Source: Bacteroidetes bacterium ADurb.Bin174
GTDB lineage: Bacteria > Bacteroidota > Bacteroidia > Bacteroidales > Paludibacteraceae
Assembly: GCA_002070265.1 (NCBI GenBank)
Contig: MWCX01000088.1
Span: 98,389 to 162,388 of the forward strand
Length of the DNA: 64,000 nucleotides
Direction: 5' to 3'
A program made the position numbers and the translations under genes. Shown here piece by piece: positions 57,384 through 64,000 of the stretch. The first letter of the stretch is position 1, and the number at the start of each line of letters is the position of its first letter. The notes below the pieces were generated by a model. The model made no database searches. It worked only from the letters and a program-made list of their open reading frames with translations, and was not told the origin of the DNA.

Positions 57384-58523
57384 TTAATCATTCAGAAGCA
57401 TTGGCATTAAAAGCATCAAGATTTCCTCATTTTCTTTGTTTTCAAAAGGAAGAATAATGGCTGCACGGGAGGCATCAATCAATCCTATGATTACTTCATC
57501 TGATGGAATATTGTTGAGGATTTCAATGAGAAAAACAGACTTAAATCCTATTTTTATATCTTTTTCAGTAAACTGGCATTCGATAGTTTCTTCTGCTGAT
57601 ATGGAAAAATCAATATCTTGAGCTGACATAACAATCTTATTATCGGCAATATCCAATTTCACAAGATTGTTCGCTTGATTCGAGAAGACAGAAACGCGCC
57701 TCAAAGCATTCAGCAAAGAAAGTCTGTCCACAATCACTTTATATGGACTTTCCTGAGGAATCACAGCATTGTAATTCGGAAATTTTCCTTCTACCTGACG
57801 ACAAATCATGGTATAGTTGGAAAGTTGAAAATGGATGTTTTTCTTATCGAACCTTACCACCACCTCTCCACTTTCCTTAGGCAGGATACTTTTGAGCATA
57901 TTTGCCGGCTTTTTCGGCAATACAAAACCGGCACTTTCTGCCTCATCAGTCAATTTTAAATCAGAATAACTTGTTTTGTAACGAACAAGTTTATGTGCAT
58001 CTGTCGCAACTAAAGTCAAACTATCCGATGCAATGTCGAAATAAACACCATTCATTATCGGACGCAATTCATCGTCGGCAGCACTAAATAAAGTTTTATT
58101 AATGCCTACTTCCAATATTTCAACCGGAAGGGTCATTTCTTGCGCATCAGCTTCAATCTCCGGCAAAAGCGGGTATTCATCGCCATTTTGACCGATAAAA
58201 TTATAGAAACCATTGGCAGAAGTAATAACCATTGCCAAGTTTGAATCATTGATGTCAAACGTTAGAGGCTGATCGGAAAACTCGCGCAAAGTTTCAAGCA
58301 ACAGGCGCGATGCCACCGCTACTTTTCCGGATCCTTCAGCTTCTTCAACTTCCATGTGGGTAATCAAAGTAGTCTCCATATCCGTTGCAGTCATGGTCAA
58401 CTGTTTCCCATTCAAATCAAATAAAAAATTGTCAAGTATCTGCCAAGTGTTTTTTGCATTAATAACGCGACTGATAGCTTGCAAGTGACTTAGTAAAACG
58501 GTACTGTTTGCTACAAATTTCAT
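57384..58523 (-). CDS. dnaN: DNA polymerase III beta sliding clamp
   Basis: Ring clamp holding the polymerase on DNA. 379 residues in three similar domains (about 1-125, 130-255, 256-379). Clues: MKFVANSTVLLSHLQAISRVI at the start, MNGVYFDIASDSLTLVATDAHKLVRY near 163, and the C-terminal RAAIILPFENKENEEILMLLMPML that forms the protein-binding cleft. dnaA and recF are not beside it, so this is not the classical origin arrangement. Confidence 0.97.
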   Translation of the reverse strand: MKFVANSTVLLSHLQAISRVINAKNTWQILDNFLFDLNGKQLTMTATDMETTLITHMEVEEAEGSGKVAVASRLLLETLREFSDQPLTFDINDSNLAMVITSANGFYNFIGQNGDEYPLLPEIEADAQEMTLPVEILEVGINKTLFSAADDELRPIMNGVYFDIASDSLTLVATDAHKLVRYKTSYSDLKLTDEAESAGFVLPKKPANMLKSILPKESGEVVVRFDKKNIHFQLSNYTMICRQVEGKFPNYNAVIPQESPYKVIVDRLSLLNALRRVSVFSNQANNLVKLDIADNKIVMSAQDIDFSISAEETIECQFTEKDIKIGFKSVFLIEILNNIPSDEVIIGLIDASRAAIILPFENKENEEILMLLMPMLLND

Positions 58524-58564
58524 ACGTTCAAATATTATTTTTTAGTTGTCGTATGGAACTCTCG

Positions 58565-58617
58565 ATGAACTAATTTAATCATCCACTTGGGTGGAATAAT
58601 TGATTAAATTAGTTCAT
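58565..58617. promoter_or_regulatory. Long palindrome upstream of dnaN
   Basis: ATGAACTAATTTAATCA (58565-58581) and TGATTAAATTAGTTCAT (58601-58617) are perfect 17-bp inverted repeats. The centre holds a further 5-bp pair, TCCAC (58582-58586) with GTGGA (58591-58595), plus a 5-nt bulge. No T-tail follows on either strand, so a simple terminator is unlikely. It is 42 bp before the dnaN start; a regulatory operator or a structured 5' leader is possible. The rest of the 308-bp gap from dnaN to htpG holds only the terminator below. Confidence 0.6.
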
Positions 58618-58740
58618 TGTTCGTTTCATATTATTCTTTTTATCTTGTATTCCAATATTCAATCTTCCAGAGGCAAATTGAGCCATTGACTGTTAATTAT
58701 ATTCAAATGATGATTAATAAGAAAAACAAATGTACGCATT

Positions 58741-58797
58741 TTTTTACAAAAAAACGAAGAGGAATAACAAAATAATTTTATCCCTCTTATTCTCTTC
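58741..58797 (-). terminator. Terminator of htpG
   Basis: TTATTCTCTTC (58787-58797) and GAAGAGGAATAA (58756-58767) pair with one bulged base; on the minus strand the stem is followed by a run of seven T. It begins 35 bp after the htpG stop. Confidence 0.7.
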
Positions 58798-58831
58798 AAT
58801 TTATGCAGGCCGTAAGCTGATAGGAAAACCG

Positions 58832-60889
58832 TTACAGTAATTCTATGCTTCGTTTCACAAACTCAGCCAAAGCCTTTCCTTTCAGCATGTTGTTAGACAA
58901 CAAAGCCAAATCAATCAACTGTCCAACCTGCTTGTTCTCACCACCGTAAGTACTTAACAACACATCTTTTTTATCTTTTAAAGCAGTGATTTGCCCCATT
59001 AAATTTTCCAATTCTGTTTTTTCTTCGGCAGGTATTTCTTCAGCTTTTTTGTCCTTATGGCTCTCTTTCAGAGATTGATGCTTTGCTTCAACCTGCTTCA
59101 ATTCATCATAAACGGGACTTATTTCTACCTTCAATGCCCCTTCTTCATCTTTTAATAATTTTTCAATCAACGGATGCGCAGTATTCACAACCAAATTATA
59201 ACTATCCGGCATTTCACCGTAGAAATTCATCATGCCGCCACCCTGCAATGCCGACATATCTTTCATGCGACGCATAAATTCATTTTGTGTAATGAAAACC
59301 GGATTGGACTGTGGACTTAAATGTTCGAAAGTAACAAGAAAATCTGCCTTATCAATGACGGGAAGCTGAGATTTAAAAATAGTGATCAACTCATCACGTT
59401 GCCGGTCGCTAATGGTAACTTGAGATACCTCCTCTTTTTGAATCAACTTCTCAATTGTATCGCCATCAACCCTGACAAAACGCGTTTTTTCAAACTTCTG
59501 CTCCAGTTGACTAATGGCATGCACGTCCAACTGACCATCCATGATCAACACATCATAACCTTTATCCTGCGCGTGCTGAATGTAGCTGTATTGCTCTTCT
59601 TTGTTGGTTGTATATAAATAAATCAAATCGTCGTTTTTGTCCTTCTGATTCCCTTCTACCAACTTTTTGTATTCATCGAAAGTAAAATACTTACCATCTA
59701 CGTTTTTCAACAAGGCAAATTTTTCTGCTCTCTCATAAAATTTCTCATCAGTCAACATACCATATTGAATGAATATCTTCAAATCATCCCATTTATCTTC
59801 AAAGTCAGGACGTTCATTTTTGAAAATATCAGCCAATCTATCGGCTACTTTCTTAGTGATATGGCTGGATATCTTCTTAACATTCCCATCGCTCTGCAGA
59901 TAGCTGCGCGACACATTCAGCGGGATATCCGGTGAATCAATAACGCCATGCAGTAGGGTCAGGTAATCGGGAACAATATCTTCCACTTGATCGGTAACAA
60001 AAACCTGATTGCAATACAATTGAATTTTATTGCGCTGCAACTCAATATTGTTTTTGATTTTTGGGAAATACAAAATACCTGTAAGGTTGAAAGGATAATC
60101 AACATTCAAATGGATATGAAACAGAGGATCTTCAGAAAAAGGATACAATTCGCGATAAAATTCTTTATAATCCTCATCTTTCAGATCAGCCGGCTTTTTT
60201 GTCCATGCAGGAGTGGTATTATTAATGACATTATCTTCATCCGTTTCTACCTCCTTGCCGTCTTTCCATTCTTTTTTCTTGCCGAAAACAATTTCTACAG
60301 GCAAGAACTTCGCATATTTTTTCAAGAGTTCGGAGATTCTGGCTTCTTCCAAAAACTCTTTATTGTCGTCATCTATGTGCAGCACGATATCCGTACCTCT
60401 ATCCGATTTAATCGTATCTTCCAGGGTATATTCCGGATCTCCCTTGCAAGACCAATGTTGTGCAACGGCACCTTCCTGATAAGATTGGGTGAAAATTTCC
60501 ACCTTTTTGGCAACCATAAAAGCGGAATAGAAACCCAGACCAAAATGCCCGATAATTGCCTGAGCATCATCTTTATACTTTTCAATGAAATCTTCCGCAC
60601 TTGAAAGGGCAATCTGGTTGATATACTTATCAATTTCCTCAGCCGTCATCCCTATGCCCCTGTCAGAAACCGTCAATGTTTTTTTCTTCTTATCAATGCT
60701 GATATAAACTTTCAACTCACCCAGTTCACCTTTGAACTCACCCACAGAAGCAAGTGTTTTCAGCTTCTGTGTAGCATCCACAGCATTCGACACCAATTCA
60801 CGCAAAAAAATCTCGTGGTCACTGTACAAAAACTTCTTAATTACGGGGAAAATATTATCACTGGTTACCCCAATACTTCCTTTTGCCAT
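58832..60889 (-). CDS. htpG: Molecular chaperone HtpG (Hsp90)
   Basis: ATP-dependent cytosolic chaperone, 685 residues. N-terminal GHKL ATPase: LRELVSNAVDATQKL (about 29-43), DRGIGMTAEEI (about 76-86), GHFGLGFYSAFMV (about 113-125) and RGTDIVLH near 164. Middle domain includes the catalytic-loop Arg in NVSRSYLQ near 318. C-terminal dimerisation domain to the end. The Bacteroidetes form is somewhat longer than E. coli HtpG (624), with an acidic stretch near 206-230 and a Glu/Lys-rich stretch near 605-630. Confidence 0.97.
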   Translation of the reverse strand: MAKGSIGVTSDNIFPVIKKFLYSDHEIFLRELVSNAVDATQKLKTLASVGEFKGELGELKVYISIDKKKKTLTVSDRGIGMTAEEIDKYINQIALSSAEDFIEKYKDDAQAIIGHFGLGFYSAFMVAKKVEIFTQSYQEGAVAQHWSCKGDPEYTLEDTIKSDRGTDIVLHIDDDNKEFLEEARISELLKKYAKFLPVEIVFGKKKEWKDGKEVETDEDNVINNTTPAWTKKPADLKDEDYKEFYRELYPFSEDPLFHIHLNVDYPFNLTGILYFPKIKNNIELQRNKIQLYCNQVFVTDQVEDIVPDYLTLLHGVIDSPDIPLNVSRSYLQSDGNVKKISSHITKKVADRLADIFKNERPDFEDKWDDLKIFIQYGMLTDEKFYERAEKFALLKNVDGKYFTFDEYKKLVEGNQKDKNDDLIYLYTTNKEEQYSYIQHAQDKGYDVLIMDGQLDVHAISQLEQKFEKTRFVRVDGDTIEKLIQKEEVSQVTISDRQRDELITIFKSQLPVIDKADFLVTFEHLSPQSNPVFITQNEFMRRMKDMSALQGGGMMNFYGEMPDSYNLVVNTAHPLIEKLLKDEEGALKVEISPVYDELKQVEAKHQSLKESHKDKKAEEIPAEEKTELENLMGQITALKDKKDVLLSTYGGENKQVGQLIDLALLSNNMLKGKALAEFVKRSIELL

Positions 60890-60960
60890 ATATAATGATT
60901 TTTAAAAATTTAAAATTGAGTGCCCCGCGATGGTCAAAAGAAATGCCAGCGAGAGAAGGG

Positions 60961-60975
60961 CTGACAATTTGACAG
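60961..60975. promoter_or_regulatory. Possible heat-shock operator upstream of htpG
   Basis: CTGACAATTTGACAG is an imperfect palindrome (one mismatched pair) 72 bp before the htpG start. TGACA/TGTCA-type motifs occur before chaperone genes in this phylum to my knowledge, but I cannot confirm it. No CIRCE element was found. The rest of the 322-bp spacer 60890-61211 shows only AT-rich DNA and the promoter region of the next gene. Confidence 0.35.
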
Positions 60976-61211
60976 AAACAAGCCAATTAGGATATTGCTA
61001 ATTAAAAAATTCTGCGTACATTTGGAGTGTTTGTAAGTTCGAAACTTTTCAACGTGTAACACTTTGTGAAAGTATCTCATCAAGTGTGGTTTGAACGAAA
61101 AGATAATGAAAAATTTACAAAGCAAATGGGAGTTAATTACTCAAAATCCAAGACTATTTAAACACATATTATACAATTTGCCACCAAGGTAAATATTAAA
61201 TAGTTCCAACC

Positions 61212-61733
61212 ATGAAACAACTTTTATCAATAATTCTTTGTCTGTCATTCACATTATTGATGAATAACAACTGCTTTGCACAAGAAAGTACTTACGAACT
61301 AAAAGGGCTGCACACAGTATATGTGGAAATATATGGAAATGCTTTTGAGGGATATACCATAGGATATGATTATGCCCTGAAATTACATGAAAGACATAAG
61401 TTGTCTTTCAAATGCGGATTTGGTTTTGTGCCACAATCAGATAAAATTTTCAATTTTTTCGACCTCCCTATTGCAACTGAAATCAGCTATTTATACGGGA
61501 AAGAACACCATCTTGAACTAGGCGTGGGGGTAACATGTAATGCGAATTTCTGGAGTAGTAAGGGAGGATTCTATCGTGCTGATTGGCTAACTCCCTTTAG
61601 AATAGGGTATCGTTTTCAAAAAGATGATGGAGGTCTCTTCTTAAAAGCCGCAGCCACACCTTTTATTTGGTGGAACTTGTCATTTATGCCATGGTTTGGA
61701 GTAGGTTTGGGCTATACGTTCAAAAGTCGGTAA
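61212..61733 (+). CDS. Small secreted beta-barrel-type protein, copy 1 of tandem pair
   Basis: A 173-residue exported protein. Signal peptide MKQLLSIILCLSFTLLMNNN (then CFAQ); the mature part alternates polar and hydrophobic residues and ends GVGLGYTFKSR, as in small outer-membrane beta-barrels. A lone block RIGYRFQKDDGGLFLKAAAT recurs in copy 2. About half the residues match the next gene. Function unknown. Confidence 0.7.
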   Translation: MKQLLSIILCLSFTLLMNNNCFAQESTYELKGLHTVYVEIYGNAFEGYTIGYDYALKLHERHKLSFKCGFGFVPQSDKIFNFFDLPIATEISYLYGKEHHLELGVGVTCNANFWSSKGGFYRADWLTPFRIGYRFQKDDGGLFLKAAATPFIWWNLSFMPWFGVGLGYTFKSR

Positions 61734-61829
61734 AAAACCTTATAACATTACGGTTTGCTAAGGTTTTACATACAACTTTACATACAATTAAATTTGAAAA
61801 ATACTTGAATATATCAAATAGTTCCATCC

Positions 61830-62393
61830 ATGAAAAAATTTTTATCAATAATTCTTTGTCTGTCATTTATATTGTTAATGAATAATAATTGCTTTGCACA
61901 AGACAGTATCGACAAACAACAACGAGGGCTGCACACGATATATGCAGAAGCGTTGGGGAATGCACTATTCTATAGCATAGGATATGATTATACACTAAAA
62001 TTACAAGAAAACCATAAATTGGCTTTTAAATGTGGATTCGGTTGTTTTCCGGAATCAGATGGTAATGGCAGACTTAATTTTGATGATTTCATTTTCTCTT
62101 TTGCACCTGAAGTCAGCTATCTATACGCGTTTTCCAGGTCAAAACATCATCTTGAATTGGGTACGGGAGCAACATATTTTGTAAATATGGGTATATTTGA
62201 TTGGGTACTTCCCTTTAGAATAGGATATCGCTATCAAAAAGATAATGGAGGCTTTTTCCTCAAAGCTGCCGTCACACCCTTATTTTTGTTTTGGATGGAA
62301 CAAGAAACCGGAAACGGTGAAATGAAATTAGAGCAAATAATACATATGCCATTTGGGGGAGTAGCTGTTGGTTATACGTTTAAAAGCCGGTAA
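61830..62393 (+). CDS. Small secreted beta-barrel-type protein, copy 2 of tandem pair
   Basis: A 187-residue paralogue of the gene before it. The signal peptide region is nearly the same at DNA level (shared stretch TATCAATAATTCTTTGTCTG) and the bases before the ATG (AAATAGTTCCA-CC) are kept too. Both end GYTFKSR. Copy 2 has insertions near 70-85 and 150-165. The pair arose by tandem duplication that included the ribosome-binding region and then diverged in the mature part. Function unknown; outer-membrane location is inferred. Confidence 0.7.
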   Translation: MKKFLSIILCLSFILLMNNNCFAQDSIDKQQRGLHTIYAEALGNALFYSIGYDYTLKLQENHKLAFKCGFGCFPESDGNGRLNFDDFIFSFAPEVSYLYAFSRSKHHLELGTGATYFVNMGIFDWVLPFRIGYRYQKDNGGFFLKAAVTPLFLFWMEQETGNGEMKLEQIIHMPFGGVAVGYTFKSR

Positions 62394-62461
62394 AATAGCC
62401 TCATAAATTATGGTATATTGAGGTATTGTATATCTTTGCATGTAATTGAACCGAAAAACCT

Positions 62462-63397
62462 ATGTTATTTTCAATCATCATCCCAGTTTACAACCGCCCT
62501 GACGAAGTTAAGGAGCTATTAGAATCACTGACCAAACAAACAGACAAAAAGTTTGAAGTCATGGTGGTTGAGGATGGCTCTACCCTTACATGCGAAGATG
62601 TTTGTAAACAATATGCCGGAGAATTGGACATAAAATACCTATTTAAGGAAAATTCCGGACCGGGAGGCAGCAGGAATTACGGTGCCGAACAAGCCAAAGG
62701 TGATTATTTGCTTATCCTTGACTCTGACTGCATCATCCCCGAACACTACATCCAAAACATACGTAAAGAACTCAAAACTAAGCCTTGCGATGCCTTCGGA
62801 GGTCCCGATGCTGCACATGAAAATTTCAGTGACATGCAAAAAGCTGTAAATTATGCCATGACCTCATTGATTACCACAGGTGGTATACGGGGAGGCAAAA
62901 AAGACGGATTGGAAAAATTTCACCCCCGAAGTTTCAATATGGGCGTAAAGACTGATGTTTACAGAAGCTTGGGCGGATTTTCCAATATGCGTTACGGGGA
63001 AGATATTGATTTTAGCATACGCATTTTCAAGGCAGGTTATACCGTACGTTTATTTCCCGAAGCCTATGTTTATCACAAACGCAGGGTAAATTTAGCCAAA
63101 TTTTACCGCCAGGTCTTTCATTCCGGAGCAGCACGAATTGCCTTGTGGAAAAAACATCCTGAGTCGTTGAAACTCGTTCATTTCTTGCCCTCAATCTTTG
63201 TAATTGGCATGATTTCAATTTTGATAGCAGGATTATTTAATCCGATTATATGGGGATTATTACTGCTTTTCTGCTTGATAGTTTTCGTAGATTCATCAAT
63301 CCAAAACAAAAGTATTAAAATAGGATTGTTATCAATTGTAACCTCATTTACTCAGCTTTTCGGATATGGATTAGGGTTTTTGTCAAGACTTAAGTAG
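62462..63397 (+). CDS. Family 2 glycosyltransferase
   Basis: A 311-residue GT-A enzyme: SIIIPVYNRPDEV (4-16), VVEDGS (36-41), GSRNYGAEQAKGDYLLILDS with the DxD-type Asp-Ser-Asp (74-95), and a second-half ED motif in MRYGEDIDFSIR near 176. Two hydrophobic helices close the protein (about 240-285), giving membrane attachment. The sugar and acceptor are unknown. It stands alone, with no other polysaccharide genes around it. Confidence 0.9.
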   Translation: MLFSIIIPVYNRPDEVKELLESLTKQTDKKFEVMVVEDGSTLTCEDVCKQYAGELDIKYLFKENSGPGGSRNYGAEQAKGDYLLILDSDCIIPEHYIQNIRKELKTKPCDAFGGPDAAHENFSDMQKAVNYAMTSLITTGGIRGGKKDGLEKFHPRSFNMGVKTDVYRSLGGFSNMRYGEDIDFSIRIFKAGYTVRLFPEAYVYHKRRVNLAKFYRQVFHSGAARIALWKKHPESLKLVHFLPSIFVIGMISILIAGLFNPIIWGLLLLFCLIVFVDSSIQNKSIKIGLLSIVTSFTQLFGYGLGFLSRLK

Positions 63398-63431
63398 TTT
63401 CCGGATGATTTATCAGGTGATTCACACTTAA

Positions 63432-64000
63432 TTAATACTTTCCGGTAATACCTTCAGTCACGTTCAAGATATGATCTCCGATACGTTCTAACAACGAAAA
63501 TATGTTGTTGTAAATAATACTCCTTCCGATTTGGAATTCAACATCATTATTTGCCATTGTATCAAAGTGATCTTGTCTGAGTTCGTCTCTTTTTTGATTG
63601 ATTTTTTGCTCCACTTTTATTGCCTCATGGATGGAAACTTCATGGGAGTGCTTCTGAAGATTTTGACTCATAACTTGAAATGCTTCATCGATTAAATCGA
63701 ACATTTCAATCAATTTCTTATTTTGGGACTCTGAAAATTCAATACCTTCCGTATTCTTCTTTTCAATATTTTTGGATATTTGATAAAATATATCTCCTAT
63801 TCTCTCCAGACTATTTACAGCACTATTCATCCCGTGTATGCGTGTTGCCAACTGCACATCAAGGTTACCACTCGCAATGTGGTTGAGGTAACGCCCAATT
63901 TCAACTTCTACCCTATCGGTAATCTCCTCATATTTGGCTATCCTTTCAAGAAGTTCATACTGTTTATTGGAACTGGGTTCTAACATGAGTTCCCTTGTAA
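63432..64000 (-). CDS. Na/Pi cotransporter, C-terminal PhoU-like part (cut by window end)
   Basis: The frame is open through the right edge (codons upstream of the ATG at 63986 read TREL with no stop), so the visible ~190 residues are the C-terminus of a longer protein. They show two PhoU-type helical repeats: NSLERIGDIFYQISKNIEKK and NIFSLLERIGDHILNVTEG, each with the E-R-I-G-D signature. This arrangement is the cytoplasmic tail of Bacteroidetes Na/Pi cotransporters (NptA-like), whose N-terminal signature occurs as a remnant at 10167-10271. A stand-alone PhoU protein is the alternative. Confidence 0.78.
   Translation of the reverse strand, partial: TRELMLEPSSNKQYELLERIAKYEEITDRVEVEIGRYLNHIASGNLDVQLATRIHGMNSAVNSLERIGDIFYQISKNIEKKNTEGIEFSESQNKKLIEMFDLIDEAFQVMSQNLQKHSHEVSIHEAIKVEQKINQKRDELRQDHFDTMANNDVEFQIGRSIIYNNIFSLLERIGDHILNVTEGITGKY

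Noticed and set aside
58524-58831. Replication origin near dnaN
   Set aside because: No cluster of TTATCCACA-type boxes and no dnaA nearby; only one palindrome and a terminator are present.
59987-60604. 205-codon open frame on the + strand inside htpG
   Set aside because: Lies wholly opposite htpG, whose protein is complete and conserved; the antisense product has no signal, motif or promoter.
1-64000. CRISPR arrays, prophage, toxin-antitoxin or restriction systems
   Set aside because: No regular direct repeats with spacers, no Cas, phage, toxin or methylase-endonuclease genes were found among the readable frames.

Overview
The window looks like a chromosome segment of a Bacteroidetes bacterium, most likely order Bacteroidales. 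The base composition is AT-rich. Supporting marks are a SusC/SusD pair, a hybrid two-component regulator (HTCS), type IX secretion (T9SS) C-terminal tails, a DUF4271-hemD-rnpA-yidD block, a succinyl/acetylornithine-type ArgD, lipoproteins with a Cys lipobox, and several promoter-like sites of the Bacteroidetes form (TTTG or TTTC, 19-21 nt, TAnnTTTG). Most of the window is housekeeping; one accessory region (about 14-36 kb) is a polysaccharide utilisation locus (PUL).

Layout. 0-13.9 kb: a divergent tryptophanase/tyrosine phenol-lyase, a ZIP metal transporter, lpxK-punA, yidD-rnpA, hemD-DUF4271, an SDR reductase, argD, a Ca/Na antiporter, a TGS-nucleoside kinase fusion, a VanZ-like protein and dprA. 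Two gene remnants lie here: the first 34 residues of a Na/Pi cotransporter (10167-10271) and the last ~46 residues of a NUDIX hydrolase (13751-13900). 13.9-36 kb: a PUL predicted to act on arabinan or arabinogalactan. It has an HTCS sensor-regulator facing a secreted ELWxxDGT-repeat protein, then SusC, SusD, a surface lipoprotein, a GH93-like exo-arabinanase, a GH43 fused to a complete seven-repeat FG-GAP propeller, a lipoprotein GH43, a GH2 enzyme and an aldose epimerase, closed by a strong terminator. Transaldolase follows on the other strand and fits pentose catabolism. Three PUL proteins appear to leave by T9SS and four are lipoproteins, so degradation should take place at the cell surface.

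36-64 kb: a TonB receptor with its DUF4249 partner, a lipoprotein gene broken by an in-frame TAA, metG, a YgjP-type metallopeptidase, lolD, tRNA-Arg(CCT), a viroplasmin-RNase HI, a flippase, a TerB-DnaJ protein, a second TonB receptor, aroK, dnaE, trxA, a trmN6 gene whose two halves are joined only by a -1 shift at an A7 run, a Spy-like secreted protein, a DnaQ-type exonuclease, dnaN, htpG, a tandem pair of small outer-membrane-type proteins, a GT2 glycosyltransferase, and the C-terminal PhoU-like part of a Na/Pi cotransporter running off the end.

The least expected signals are non-coding or broken: a dispersed MITE-like repeat (two complete copies of about 161-172 bp with ~12-bp terminal inverted repeats, plus two ~55-bp copies that stop at the same internal point), a possible small RNA with its own promoter and terminator at 43.2-43.3 kb, and four broken genes or remnants. 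I found no CRISPR array, rRNA, prophage or complete insertion sequence. No wholly new multi-gene system is certain; the best candidates for new biology are the GH43-propeller fusion with its ELWxxDGT partner, and the repeat family.
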